From Saxidomus purpurata (Eukaryota; Mollusca; Bivalvia; Venerida; Veneridae): a DNA stretch of 64,000 nt. A program made the translations under genes and the position numbers. The notes below the pieces were generated by a model. The model worked only from the letters and a program-made list of their open reading frames with translations, had not been told where the DNA came from and ran no database searches. This document shows positions 12,840-25,761 of the stretch, piece by piece. The DNA lies in NCBI GenBank assembly GCA_022818135.1, contig JAFMSR010000012.1:7679570-7743569 (forward strand). Direction: 5' to 3'. How positions within the stretch are numbered: the first letter of the stretch is position 1; every line of letters starts with the position of its first letter.

Positions 12840-13780
12840 CTTCTTCTGTAGTGTCCGACTTAGCCACCTGCGAGGAAAATAGTAACAAATATTAAGGATG
12901 AAAGAAGAAGAAAAAACAATGAACTAGGAAAATGGCGCTGCACTGTCTGCTTTTCCACCCTTCGGCCAAGTAATCTACAAGGAAAAAGTAACATACATTA
13001 GGAAAACGGCGCGACACGACGCGAATACCGAGGTTTTCTTCTGTATTTTTCGGCCAAGCCATCTAAGATGAAAATAATAACATATATTAGGGTTAAAAGA
13101 AAAAAACATGTACAATGTATAAAACAAAACGGCGCTGCACTGTCTACTTCTGAACTCCTCGGCCAAGTCATCTATAAGGAAACTAGTAACATATATTAGG
13201 GATAAAAGAAAAACATATATACAATGTATTAGCAAAACGGCGCTGCACTGTCTGCATCTCTACCCTTCGGCCAAGTTATCTACAAGGAAAAAGTAACAAA
13301 CATTAGGAAAACGGCGCGACACGACGCGAATACCGATGTCTTCTTCTGTATTATTCGGTCAACAATCTGTGAGGAAAATGATATCATATATTAGGGATAA
13401 AAGAAAAAAGCATGTACAATGTATCAAGAAAACGGCGCTGCACTGTCTACTTCTGTTCTCGTCGGCCAAGTAATCTTTCAGGAAAAGTATAACAAATATT
13501 AGAGATAAATGAAAACATATACATTGTATTAGGAAAACGGTGCTGCCATGTCTGCTTCTATACTCATCGGCCAAGTAATCTAAAAGGAAAATAATAACAA
13601 ATATTAGGGATAAATGAAAAGTATATGTACAAAGTATCAATAAAACGGCGCGAAACGACGCAAATGCCCATCTCTTCTCCTGTAGTACTTGGTCTAGTCA
13701 TCTGCAAAGGAAAAAAAACATATTAGACAAATGGCGCGACACAAAGCAAATACAATGTCTTCAGCATTACGAAATTGTGC
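12840..13780 (-). repeat. Tandem array of exon-like units with conserved 3' splice sites
   Basis: Nine units begin (minus strand) at 12867, 12974, 13062, 13171, 13279, 13366, 13474, 13579 and 13701; a tenth lies at 14036. Spacings of about 107, 88 and 109 bp repeat, giving a ~304-bp higher-order unit of three. Each unit start is preceded on the minus strand by a CTAAT branch-point-like motif, then TTTTCC, then AG, and followed by AT(G/T)RCT-GGCC. No canonical donor follows; most units have GCC|GTTTT. Translations of alternate units are related (MTRPSTTGEEMGI, MAWPKNTEENLGI, VAKSDTTEEDIDI), but the frame shifts between unit types. Confidence 0.7.
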
Positions 13781-13979
13781 GTGGAAAAGAGAACAGATTT
13801 TAAGAAACGTAGTACATTTCAAAAGAAATAACCAAGATAGATTACGAATACAAGGCAGAAAAGTAAACTGACATCAGGGAACATATTACAGCACATTTCA
13901 GTATTCTCGAAAGTGGCAAAAAGACTTATACATACCAGAAACGGAAAATACTTTCCTTTATAAACTCCTTACATGGAAT

Positions 13980-14040
13980 GGTCTGGTATGGCTCGAATCG
14001 TCATGTATCGTGTTCTGGAGCCTTCGGCCTAGCCATCTGT
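13980..14040 (-). other. Outlying exon-like unit related to the 12.8-13.8 kb array
   Basis: On the minus strand GTTTTGTCTTTACAG precedes ATGGCTAGGCCGAAG at 14036, the same start as the array units. The frame reads MARPKAPEHDT then stops. A GTAAGG donor-like site follows (exon low end about 13974). This looks like an older copy separated from the array. Confidence 0.4.
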
Positions 14041-14275
14041 AAAGACAAAACATTTTTGTATTGAAGTTTTTACGGATTTCCAACATAAAACAAACTTTAA
14101 GAAAAGGTTAAATAGTCAAAAGCGAACAGATCATTAACTTCCTGAAAAAACAACACGAAAATGCTGAAATTGTCAATTTCGGTTAGGAAATCTATCTCCG
14201 TATTCTTTAAATTTTCAATTTCTTATGCGCATACGCATATTTAACGATACATATATTTTCGTCTGTGCATATATA

Positions 14276-14306
14276 CAGGGTCCGTATATTTAATATACGG
14301 ACCCTG
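14276..14306. repeat. 31-bp perfect palindrome
   Basis: CAGGGTCCGTATATT (14276-14290), one central base, then its exact reverse complement (14292-14306). Function unknown; it may be a relic of a foldback element. Confidence 0.8.
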
Positions 14307-14479
14307 ATATATAGCAGAAGGAAAACTACATGACCAGAGGTGTTCTTCCTTTTATATCATATTAGGATTAGATCTAATAACAATGTTCTGCCACAATAAT
14401 TAAACTAGACCTAGCATCAAATGTGATTAATACCCCGAAAGACCGCTTTATCAACTGAAGAAGTTAGTTGTAACAGAAT

Positions 14480-14880
14480 ACCTTGTAAAAGAACTAAAAT
14501 AAAGATATGGTTCTTGGCAATAACTCTGCAATTTGTCAAAACAGAGTTATGGTTCTTATACACTGTACTTCTTATCATTGTGCTTGACCATTGATTGAAG
14601 TTGTATTAAAATTCAACCAGTAGTTTTCAAGATATACTCCTATCAGTAAAAGTAACAAAAGGCTATAACTCTTAAGGCTATAAATACTTAAGATAGTGTT
14701 ATGGTTCTTGTACACTGCACTTCTTTTCATTGTGCTTGACTATTGTATGAAGTTGTATTGAATTCCAAACAGTAGTTTTCAAGTTATGCTCCGGACAAGG
14801 AAAATGCAACGGACCGACCGACAGCCCGACAGCCCCACCGACCGACTAATCAACCACCGGCCGACTCCTGAATAAAAAGT
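14480..14880. mobile_element. Repeat with two ~180-bp sub-units and CCGACCGAC tail
   Basis: Two diverged copies share GTTATGGTTCTT, ACACTG, ACTTCTT, CATTGTGCTTGAC, GAAGTTGTATT and AGTAGTTTTCAAG blocks. The second ends GTTATGCTCCGGACAAGG and runs into a CCGACCGAC-rich tail. The same blocks and tail style occur in the array at 38.5-39.5 kb. Confidence 0.6.
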
Positions 14881-14919
14881 GGTTACGTACCCTCAAACTG
14901 CTAGCAACAAATGAGTTTC

Positions 14920-16680
14920 TCTTCAAAACAAGTGTAGAACATGCTCATCTTGCACATCGATGTCATTAGGCAACACTCTCCTGCATCAGTACCATTGCTC
15001 TGTTGCTAGATAATGTCGTCAGTTTGCAATCGGTTGATTCGCTACCAAATTCTGTTGTACGTGTCACAAACGAATAGACTGTACCTGTAAGCTTGTATTA
15101 TGCCAAAACAATACGCTCTTATTATTATTTTTAAATGTTTAATTCCTTTTTCTTGTTATAAGTATTAAAATGTCTTTCAAAAGAAAATATTAATGGAAAA
15201 CTGATTAAACGTGTGTAAATACAGTTACTAGCTAGAATATAACAATAGTGGTGCTTTTACTCTACTGCCGACAAGTGACTCCGCGTTTGCGACCATTGTC
15301 AGCCTATACAGTGTAAACAAATAATAAACAAACTTTATTCAGGCGACACAGCCGTCCTTCGCTACCAGTGCAGATCATGATCACTTTGCATACCCGTGTC
15401 ATCCGGCTGATTCGGGTTTTTCGCCACCACTGTTCTGTTGTAAAAATCACAAACGAATGCATTATTTTACAACAATACGTCTTACCTAACTTTGAAAATT
15501 GTTAACTTTATTATTCTTGTCATGTATATAGCAGATTCAATAGATTACAATTGATGTACAATGTGAACTGTAAATACTCAGAAAAAAGTATGGTTTAAAC
15601 GTGAGTATACAGTAGAATCTGAAGCTGGCCAAGATATAACTATAGTGGATCATTTCACATTTTCTCAGTTGGTGAAAAGTGAGTCGGCTTTTGCGACTAG
15701 TGTGACTATAACGAGAGTATACAGTCGATGTTAAATGATTTGAAATTACCATGCAGCTGACAGGTGCCTCTACCTTTTCGACCAGGGCGGACAATAATCA
15801 TGTGATAAATCTTTGCAAAATAAGTTATAACAAACCAGGTGGAGGCGACAAAGCAGTCATTCGCAACCAATGTAGCCTATACTCAAGCTGCACTCTGGAG
15901 TCGTCAGGTGGCAATCAGTTGACTAGCTACCGAGATTCTGTTGTATTCTGTACTTGTAAGCCACGAGTGTAGACCATGAGCAGCTTGTTTATCCGTGTAG
16001 TCAGGTGGCTATCGGTATTTCTATTCCTGTAAACGTGTACCATTTACCATAACAGTTCGCCCTTTTCACTTTTGAAAACTGATAAAGTTCTTTTCTTGTT
16101 ACAAATACAAAGTTAATATGTGTTTGAACTATAAATGTTTATAGGAACTCTGATTAAAAATGAACATACTTTTTCAGCTGAACCAGTCCTGAATGTATCA
16201 ATGGTGCTCAAATCGAAATAGCCGTCCTTCCCAAGCAGTGTAGACCATGATCAGCTTACATATCCATGTCGTCAGGTGGCAATCGGTAGATTCGTTACCA
16301 AGATTCGGTTTGGTGTTTTACAAACGACTATTCTCTATCTGTAAACGTGAACCATTTTATAACAGTTTATCATTTTAATTCTAAATTTCTTTATGACAAA
16401 CGTACTATATTTAAAAAAGCTGTGCAAATTATTGAATATGAAACTATAGAAAACTTAACACCGCCGACAAGTGGTTCTACCTTTGTGACCAGTATGGATA
16501 TTATCAATGCAAAATAAGTAAGTAATAACTAACCCGGTGACGGCGACCAAGCATTCTTCGCAACCAGTGTAGATCATGATTCAAGTGCCAATCGATGTCG
16601 TCAAATGGCAGTCGGTTGAATCATTGCCAAACGTCTGTTGTACATTCCATAAACGAATATTCTGCATATTCTGAAGCATT
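14920..16680 (-). repeat. Irregular tandem copies of the 'GATCATGATCTACACTGG' repeat
   Basis: About five to six diverged copies near 14935-15090, 15350-15470, 15760-16020, 16225-16350 and 16545-16660. Several have a minus-strand acceptor-like TTTACAG or CTTACAG at the upper edge. A minus-strand frame reads FVCDFYNR...SDHDLHW in the 15.4 kb copy and CRIFVYGMYNRR in the 16.65 kb copy, with stops elsewhere. These relate to the longer-period array at 22.95-25.5 kb. Confidence 0.6.
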
Positions 16681-16749
16681 TGTAATCAATGTAAAGTAAA
16701 ATATATTGAACTACACTGCAAAGACTAGTATGTCTGATTGTTCAGTTAT

Positions 16750-16850
16750 TGTTGACCATAATCAGCATGTTTAATAAATGTTTTAAGTAAACGAGTTTAA
16801 GCTACCTTACCAATGACTAGTCTTTAGGCATTTTTGAAGAGTATGAATAA
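16750..16850. repeat. Edge of ~100-bp dyad-bearing array
   Basis: Contains ATAATCAGCATGTTTAATAAATG and AGTCTTTAGGC fragments that match the larger array at 18.6-22.8 kb. Confidence 0.45.
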
Positions 16851-18465
16851 TAATCAGCATATAAACATATACTATAGAGGTCTTAACCTGCTTATTCATA
16901 CAAAAATTACATATTATAGAATTCTTAACCTGGTTACCATCTTAAACAGCATATAAACATTATATATTATAGAAGTCTTAACCTGGTTACCATCTTAAAC
17001 AGCATATAAACATTATATATTATAGAAGTCTTAACCTGGTTACCATCTTAATCAGCATACAAAAATTACATATTATATATGTCTTAACCTGCTTACCATC
17101 TTAAACAGCATATAAACATTATATATTATAGAAGTCTTAACCTGGTTACCATTTTAATCAGCATACAAAAATTACATATTTTATAAGTCTTAACCTGCTT
17201 ACCATCTTAATCAGCATATAAACATTATATTTTATAGAAGTCTTAACCTGGCTACCATCTTAATCAGCATATAAACACTATATATTATAGAAGTCTTAAC
17301 CTGGTTACCATCTTAATCAGCATATAAACACTATATATTATAGAAATCTTAACCTGGTTACCATCTTAATCAGCATATAAACACTATATATTATAGAAAT
17401 CTTAACCTGGTTACCATCTTAATCAGCATATAAACACTATATATTATAGAAATCTTAACCTGGTTACCATCTTAATCAGCATACAAAAATTATATATTAT
17501 AGAAGTCTTAACCTGGTTACCATCTTAAACAGCATATAAACATTATATATTATAGAAGTCTTAACCTGGTTACCATCTTAATCAGCATACAAAAATTATA
17601 TATTATAGAAGTCTTAACCTGGTTACCATCTTAATCAGCATATAAACACTATATATTATAGAAGTCTTAACCTGCTTACCATCTTAATCAGCATACAAAA
17701 ATTATATATTATAGAAGTCTTAACCTGGTTACCATCTTAATCAGCATACAAAAATTATATATTATAGAAGTCTTAACCTGCTTACCATCTTAATCAGCAT
17801 ATAAACACTATATATTATAGAAGTCTTAACCTGGTTACCATCTTAAACAGCATATAAACATTATATATTATAGAAGTCTTAACCTGGTTACCATCTTAAT
17901 CAGCATATAAACACTATATATTATAGAAGTCTTAACCTGCTTACCATCTTAATCAGCATATAAACATTATATTTTATAGAAGTCTTAACCTGCTTACCAT
18001 CTTAATCAGCATATAAACACTATACATGTATATTATAGAAGTCTTAACCTGGTTACCATCTTAAACAGCATATAAACATTATATATTATAGAAGTCTTAA
18101 CCTGTAAAAAATATTATAGAAGTCTTACCGCTTACCATCTTAATCAGCATATAAACACTATATATTATAGAAGTCTCAACCTGGCTACCATCTTAATCAG
18201 CATATAAACAGTATATATTATAGAAGTCTTAACCTGCTTACCATCTTAATCAGCATATAAACACTATATATAGAAGTCTATAAACACTAATATTATAGAA
18301 ATCAACATCTAACAGCATAAAACATTAATATAAAAGTCTTAACCTGCTTACTATCTAATCAGCAATAAACACTATATATTATAGAAGTCTTAACCTGGTT
18401 ACCATCTTAATCAGCATATAAACACTATATATTATAGAAGTCTTAACCTGCTTACCAACAAAGTC
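16850..18465. repeat. 53-bp satellite (~30 copies)
   Basis: Period of exactly 53 bp in the clean part (CAGCATATAA at 16947 and 17000). Unit: AATCAGCATATAAACA, TATATATTATAGAAGTCTT, AACCTGGTTACCATCTT. Variants alternate ATAAACACTATAT with ACAAAAATTATAT. Degeneracy rises after 18100. No unique spacers, so not a CRISPR. Confidence 0.95.
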
Positions 18466-18599
18466 TGTTGGACCTATCTGCATGAGGGAGACTCGTACAA
18501 TTTTCATAATCGGCATGTTCAATATACATGTATTAATTATTATAAAATAAGTAAACTACATCTATTTTTTGCATGTTCAATAAATAAAAACATTAATTA

Positions 18600-19870
18600 G
18601 TACCCTGCTAGCCTAACAAACCTGTGTGTTATAATAAGCATTTTCAAAAATGTAAGTAAACAAGTCTAAATAACCCTGCCGACGACTAATGAGACGGCAT
18701 TTTGAACTAGTATGAATCAAAACCAGCATGTTTACTAAATGTAAAGTAAGTTAGTCTAGACTACCCTGCAGACGACAAGTTCGTCGGCGTTTTTAACTGA
18801 TGTTAATCATAACAGCATGTACAATTAAAGAAAAGTAAACAAGTCTAAACTAAACTTTGTTGACCTTCTCGACTAAATAAGATGGTAAACATTATGTTCA
18901 ACAAATCTGAAGTAAGCTTAAAGTAACCTGCGGGGACAAGTGTGTCGACATTTTTAACCGGTGTGAATCTTAATCAACATATATAACGGATGCTAACTAT
19001 GTACAAAGTCTTAACTACCCTGCCGACGACTAATGCGTCGGTCTGTTTTGACTGGTATGGACAGGCTTTTCAATAAATGAAAAGTAAACATGCCCACGAC
19101 TAGCGAGACGGCATTTTCGATCAGTATGGATTATTAGCATTTTCCAAAAAGTAAGTAAACAAGTCTAAACTACCCTGTCGATGACAAGTAAACCTGTGCA
19201 TAGATCAGCATGTTTTATTAATAAAATTTAAGGCTTATCTCAACTACTCTGCCGACACAATCAAGATGTACAGCCAGTTAAAGAAACTGAGCTTTGACTA
19301 AATAAGATCGTAATCAGTATATTCAACAAATATGAAAAAGGGTTAAATTACCCTGCCGATGACAAGTGTGTCGACATTCATTTTTAACCTGTTTGAATCT
19401 TAATCAGCATGTTCAATACATGTAATGCACATTTACAAGTATATTTTATACGAAATAAAGTTATTTATCTACCCTGCCGACAACAAGTGTGCCAGCACAT
19501 CAGATGTTCTATTACTAAAATGTTAATCAAATGTATCTAAACTATTCTGCCGACAACCAGTGTGTCGACATTACCGACCAGCATGTATTTTATCAGCATG
19601 TTCACTGAATATAATATAAATCCATCTAAAGTACCCTGCTGACGACCACTTTGCCGGCATTTCCGACAAGACTGAATAATAATCAGCATGTTAAATAAAA
19701 TGTAAACTAAAGAAGTCTAAACTATTCTACCGACAACTAATGTTTCGGCATTTTCGATCACTGTGAATCATAATTAGCATGTAAATATTAAGTTAGTCAG
19801 TCACAAATACATTTGTAGAAGACAAGTGTGTCAACAGTTTAAGCCAGTTTGAATCTTAATCAGCATGTTA
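18600..19870. repeat. ~90-110 bp tandem repeats with TGCCGAC...GTCGGCA dyad
   Basis: Units contain AATCAGCATGTT, AAGTAAACAAGTCTAAACTACC, CTGCCGACGACTAGTGYGTCGGCA and TTTTCGACCAGTATG blocks. The TGCCGAC / GTCGGCA arms flank a short variable loop and are kept in many units. The 53-bp satellite shares AATCAGCAT and AAGTCTTAAC(T)ACC with this unit but lacks the dyad. Confidence 0.8.
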
Positions 19871-20585
19871 AATAGTGTAATGTAAAACAAGAAAAACTGT
19901 GATACAAAGTATCACAGCGGGCCCACAAACAAAACTGGCATGTAAATATTTTGGAAATAGGTGATGGTTGATGTTGAGGCATGGCCCCAAAAGAACTCAA
20001 GGAAACCAAATCTGGTTGAACATGCAAAACCTGACACGACACCACATCTAGTATCGAAACCTTACTGTTATCGAATAATATTTATACAGTATGTCCTCTA
20101 TAGGTCGTTCCTGGTATGTCTTAATTTTCACGGAACAAAATTACAGCAAGTTTTAACTGTTTTTTTTTTAAATGATTTACATTTGTATTATTATACTCAG
20201 ATATTTGTCATTAATCTTATTAGATAAATAGATATTATAAAATTTTTAATCAGTCACTATCACCAGGGTCTGATATATTGAATTCAATGGCTATTCATCA
20301 CGCGTGAATTCCGAAATATACGTATGCGCTAAAAATTTATTATTTGGAAACCAACAACAAAGCATTAGATCAAATTCAAATTACATGTAATAAATGCGGA
20401 GGAATTGCAGTTTTTTATTTACTCCAAAATACTGCGAATTGCAATGTACCGGGTCTACTATTGCCCATCCCTAGTCATTACGAGCCTCTCTACCATGCTG
20501 TATTAAAATTTCATAACTTGTCTAAAACAACAACTGAATGGCTATTATCTTTCATATTTAACATATTAGACTCTAGTAGTATTTT

Positions 20586-20628
<43 letters not shown>

Positions 20629-20990
20629 TAATTATGATACAATAACATTAATGTATGTATGAATGTTTCTGCCAAAATTAAGTGTAGCAAAAGAATCATG
20701 GTAAAATTTGAAAGTTTTAGTTACACTACAATAACTTTTATTTGTATTTATATATTGAGTCAATATCTGTTCTTTGTAAATGGCAGCATGGTCTAGGGAA
20801 ATGAATTTGATTTTCCCTTTAGATTATTGCATTTCTGTCTACATTTATAAATCGTATTTAAGATAAGTAGATCTATGTGATTTCTTACAGTTATTCGTAC
20901 CTAGGTACGAACTGACTTCGGAAATATGCAGACATTTTCGTACCCTTTTCGAACCACGCATTTACATAAAATACAACAATTACAATGTAA
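19871..20990. other. Non-repeat interruption of the dyad array
   Basis: The tandem array stops here and resumes near 21000. The left edge has GTGATACAAAGTATCAC, a perfect short palindrome, followed by GCGGGCCCAC. An (AAT)n tract sits at 20587-20632. No convincing ORF was found. It may be an inserted mobile element, but I could not define matching ends. Confidence 0.4.
20585..20632. repeat. (AAT)n microsatellite
   Basis: About 15 AAT triplets with one interruption. Confidence 0.9.
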
Positions 20991-20994
20991 AGTT

Positions 20995-22800
20995 AATATG
21001 TGTAAACTACTCTGCCAACAATAAGTGTGTAGTCATTTTCTATCGGTGTGTATATTTAACAGGATGTTCGATATATGAAAAGTAAAAAATTCTAACTGAA
21101 TTTCTGAAAGGCAAAAAGAGCACTAATGCACTAAACTAAAAAATGGGTTTAAAAACCATTTATCATTCTCAATCAGATTGGGAATGACTTAATTATAAGA
21201 TATTAACTATGTACAAGGCTTAACTACCCTGTAAATTAAGTTAGTCTAAACAACCTAGCCGACGACAAGTGTGACAACCTTTATGCTTAGTGTTAATCAC
21301 AATCAACATGCACAATAATGTCAACCAAACTAAAGTATTCTGCCGACGACAAGTGAGTCGACATTTTGAACCAGTTTGAATCTTAATCAACATGCATACT
21401 TAATACATGTAATGAACATTCACAAGTACATTTTTGACAAAATAAATTTATCTATCTACCCTGCCGACGACAAGTGTGCCAGCACATCAGCATGTTCTAT
21501 CATTAAAATGTAAGTCAAATATATCTAAACTTTACTGCCGACAATTTGTGTGTCCAGCATGTATATCATCATGTTAACTGAATATAAAATAAATATATCT
21601 AAAGTACCCTGCTGACGACCACTATGTCGGCATTTTTACGGAACTGAATCATAATCAGCATGTCAAATAAATGTAAACTAAAGATGTCTTAACTATTCTA
21701 CCGACGACTAACGTTCGGCATTTTCGACCAGTGTGAATCATAATTAGCATGTAAATATTATGTTAGTCAGTCACAAATACATTTGTAGAAGACAAGTGTC
21801 TCAACATTATAAGCCAGTTTGAATCTTTACAGCATGTTTAATATATGTAATGTAGAAAAAAGTCTTAACTATCCTGCCGACGATTAGTTTGTCGACTTAT
21901 TTCGACTTGTATTGTCAACCCGTTCAATAAAAGAAAAGTAAATATGTCTAAACTAGACTGTCGACAATTAGTGACTGTGTAGTATGTATATTTATCAGCA
22001 TGTTTAATATATGAAAAGTCAACAATTGTAACTAATAAACAATGCGTCGACATTTTCGACCAATATGTATTATTATCAGCATGTTAAATAATTATCAAGT
22101 AAATAAGTCTATGGTAGGTTGGTATTTATGAAGAGACTGAATCAGAATCAGCATTATAAATAAATTAGTCCTAACTATTCTGCCGACGACCAGTCTGTCG
22201 GCATTTTGAACCTAAATCAGCATAATTAATATAAATATAGTCTAAGGTTTCGAAAATCACAATCAGCATGTTTCTTTAAATAAAAAGTAAACTTGTCTAA
22301 GCTGCCCTGCCGACGACTAGTGTGTCGGCCATTTTTTAATGGTATGGTAAGCCTGTTCGGTAAATTAAAAGTTAACAAGTCTAAAAAACCATTATACAAG
22401 TCTAAACTACCAACACATCAGGTAAAGAAATTATGTCTAAACTACTCTGCCGACAATTAGTGTGTCGGCATTTTCAACCAGTATGTATCTTTATCAGCAT
22501 GCAATGTAAAGACAGTATGTCAAAACTATCAGTATATCAGCATGTTCTATAAATGTAAAGTAAACATATCTAGCTTATCCTGCCGACGATTAGTATGTCG
22601 GCCTTTCCATGAATAGGCATTTACAGTCAGTATAATGAAAGTACATAAGTTTAAACTACCCTAACCGACGACTGTTAGTGTGTCGGCCTGTTTGACTTGT
22701 GTAGGTCCTAATCAGCATGTTTGATAAATGTATAAATACCTAAGTTTAAACTAACCTGTCGTTGTCAAGGGAGTTTGCCCTTTCCATCAATGTAGACTAT
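20995..22800. repeat. ~90-110 bp dyad-bearing tandem repeats, second block
   Basis: Same unit as 18.6-19.87 kb. Clear dyads occur at about 22307 (TGCCGACGACTAGTGTGTCGGC), 22446 and 22582, where loop bases vary while stems are kept. The right edge grades into the GATCATGATCTACACTGG repeat. Confidence 0.8.
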
Positions 22801-25600
22801 GATCAGCATGCACAGATGGCAAATAGTCGATCATCATTGTAAATCTGTCGTCAGCTTTACAAACGAATATTCTGTACTTGAAAACAATTTTCTGGTGAGT
22901 GCAGACCAGGAGACAGTTGATAAAATCAATCTAAGATAAACATAAACGTACCAGTGGCAGTGTAGATCATGATCGACATGCACCTCTGTGTGGTCAGATG
23001 TTAATCAGCAGAAACAACAGCTTTGTACTCGAATACGGTATACCTGTAAACATAAGGTTTAATTTATAAATACAGTGTGACAAGTAAAATTAGATTACAC
23101 GAAAGTATCTAAGTGTAACCGGGGGTTCTAAATAAGACACGATACAGTTAGGTGACTACGGACAATACAACATGGACGACACATACGCATAGCAGACGAA
23201 TTAATACCAGGGTTACACAAGGAAACATTCGTCAACACACAAAAGCTCGGAAACAAAACCTATTTTCATGCTTACTATTAGGCAACTGCATATCCTAAAA
23301 CTCAAATATTGAATTCAATTATAATATACACTAATAACGCTATATTAGTACCTTAGCGTCAACCATTTTGTTTTTGGTAATTGCTTATTTCATTTGAAGG
23401 TAATAAATACTTAACCAATCTACAGACTATCACGTGATTCTAGTACATGTACAAACAACCGAGTCTGAAAACAACCGAGAATGAAATTAACCCCATAGGC
23501 GGCAAGTAATTAAGTTCAGCGTGGAACATATTCAGCTGATAAATAAATGTATACTAAACAACCATAAACGTACCAGTTAAAGGCAACCAGTTAAAGGCAA
23601 CAGTGTCTGAATTCGAGACCAGTATAGATCATGATTGGCTTGCACATCTGTGTGGTCAGGAGGCACACATCTGAATCAAAGCTTCACTTCTATCATTAGT
23701 TTTTCATTCGAATATTGTGTACCTGTAAACATGTTTTTCTAATTACGAGGAGACAAGAATAGTAAAATGGCACATGTACACGAGAGTAAAGGGGATTTCA
23801 CGAAGTTTTTATGAAACATCCAGGAACACACAAAAACTCGAAACAAAACCTATTTTCACCTTAAGGCAACTGCATATCAATAGTCATATCCTAAAACAAA
23901 TTAGGTATTGGATTGACTTTTAAAAAAATCTCAACGTTATACCAATACTTTAGCGACAACCAGGTAATACCATACTATCGTTTTTGACAACTGTTTATTT
24001 CTTATTTGGGTGATAAATACTTAATCTGATCTACAGAATATCCACTTATACAAGTACATGTACATTTAGCACCAAGAACAAACCTGGTCACCGAATCTGT
24101 ACCCCACTGGTGGCAAGTAATTAAGTTCCGTGTGGAATATATTCAGCTGATAAATCAATGTAAGATAAACAAGCAATGACATACCAGTTAAGGCAGGAGA
24201 GTCTGTATCTGTAACCAGTGTATATCATGATCGACATGCACCATGGTAATTAGCTGAATCAACACTTCCATTCTGTCATTAGCTTTTCACTTGTATATCG
24301 TGCACCTGTAAATATGTTTTGTTTAATTACATTGAGATAAGAATAGTAAAATTGGACCCATACATGAGCGTAAAAGTGATTTTACGAAGGTTTGCTGGAA
24401 ATATTCGGAAACATACAAAACTCTAAACAAAAGCTATTTTCATTAAAAAAAAACAATAAGTCAACTGCAAAACGTGTTGAATTCATTTATAATAAATACT
24501 CTACGCTATTTACGTACTGTAGCGACAATATGGTAAAACCACAATATCGTTGTGATAAATACTTAATCTAATCTATAACTAGTACATGTACATAAAGCCA
24601 AACCTGGAAACAACCAAGAACAAAACTGGTCACCGAATCTTTCCACAACTTGTGACAAATGAGTTCAGTGTGGAATATATTCAGCTGATAAATTAATGTA
24701 ATATAAACAAGCATAAACATACCAGGTAAAGGCAACTGTGTCTGTATTGTGACCAGTGTAGATCATGATCGGCAGCCAGATTGTAATCAACTGAATCAAC
24801 ACTTCCATTCTGACGTAAGCTTTGTAGTCGAATATCGTGCACCTGTAAATAATTTTGCTTAATTACATGGAGACAAGAAAAGTAAAATAGGACCCATACA
24901 TGAGAGTAAAGGTAATTTTACGAAGGTGTGTAGGAAATATTCGGGAAGACGCAAAAACTCGAAACAAAACACATTTTCACAATAACAAAAAAGGCAACTG
25001 CATATACTTAAACTAAAAAGTGTTGAATGCATTTATAATAAACACTACGCAACCTAAGTACACTTAATGTGCAAAAAGGAAACGTGAGAGATCTTCCACG
25101 ATCCATCAGGCCGAAGGTGACAACGGCACGTCAGATAATTATTACACAAGTGCACTGTTTCTTTTTGGTGTCAGTACACTTAAACTCGAACCTGGAAACA
25201 ACCGGCAAGAACAAAATCAGTTACCAAATCTTTATCCTATTGGCTACAAGTGAGCTCAGTGTGGAACATATTCAGCAAAAAGAAAGTATGTAAGATAAAC
25301 AATCATAAACATACCTATAAAAGGCAACTGTGTCTGTATTTGCTACCAGTGTAGATCATGATCGGCATGCATCTCTGTGTGATCAGGTGGCAACATGCTG
25401 AATCAACACTTCTATTCTGACATAAGCTCTACACTCGTATACATGTAGTGTGTACCTGTAAATATGTTTTGTTTCATTACATAGAGACAAGTATAGTAAA
25501 ATAGGACCCCAAACAGTAATCCAAAAGTGATTTTACGAAGTTTTATAGTAAATATTCGAGAACACATAAAAATTCGAAACAAAAACTTCTTTCATAGTAA
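22800..25600 (-). repeat. ~540-630 bp tandem repeat carrying paired splice sites
   Basis: Five long units. In each, a minus-strand segment is bounded by TTTACAG| at the upper edge and |GTATGT or |GTACGT at the lower edge: 22952-23043, 23574-23722, 24185-24305, 24723-24842 and 25315-25455 (92, 149, 121, 120 and 141 nt). The spacer contains TTCGAAACAAAACCTATTTTC-like and GTACATGTACA blocks. The 24723-24842 segment is open in the frame entering from the 25.8 kb exon (40 codons, ...KAYVRMEVLIQ...); the others hit stops, so coding is doubtful. Confidence 0.7.
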
Positions 25601-25761
25601 CAACAAGGCAACATATGGATGAAAAAGAATGTGTACTAAAAATGCAGAGAAATAGTTACATTGTAGCATATTTATTCAACGCTTGTTTTTACAGTATTTT
25701 AATTTTGATTTGCGGACAGTTACCAGGTGAAGCATTTGCGACTATAATAGTGATGGCTTAC

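Noticed and set aside
16850..18465. CRISPR-like regular spacing
   Set aside because: Whole unit repeats without unique spacers, in eukaryotic DNA; plain satellite. The same holds for the 32-bp array at 40.8-42.7 kb.
20511..20699. ORF with poly-Tyr run on the minus strand
   Set aside because: Translation of the (AAT)n microsatellite.
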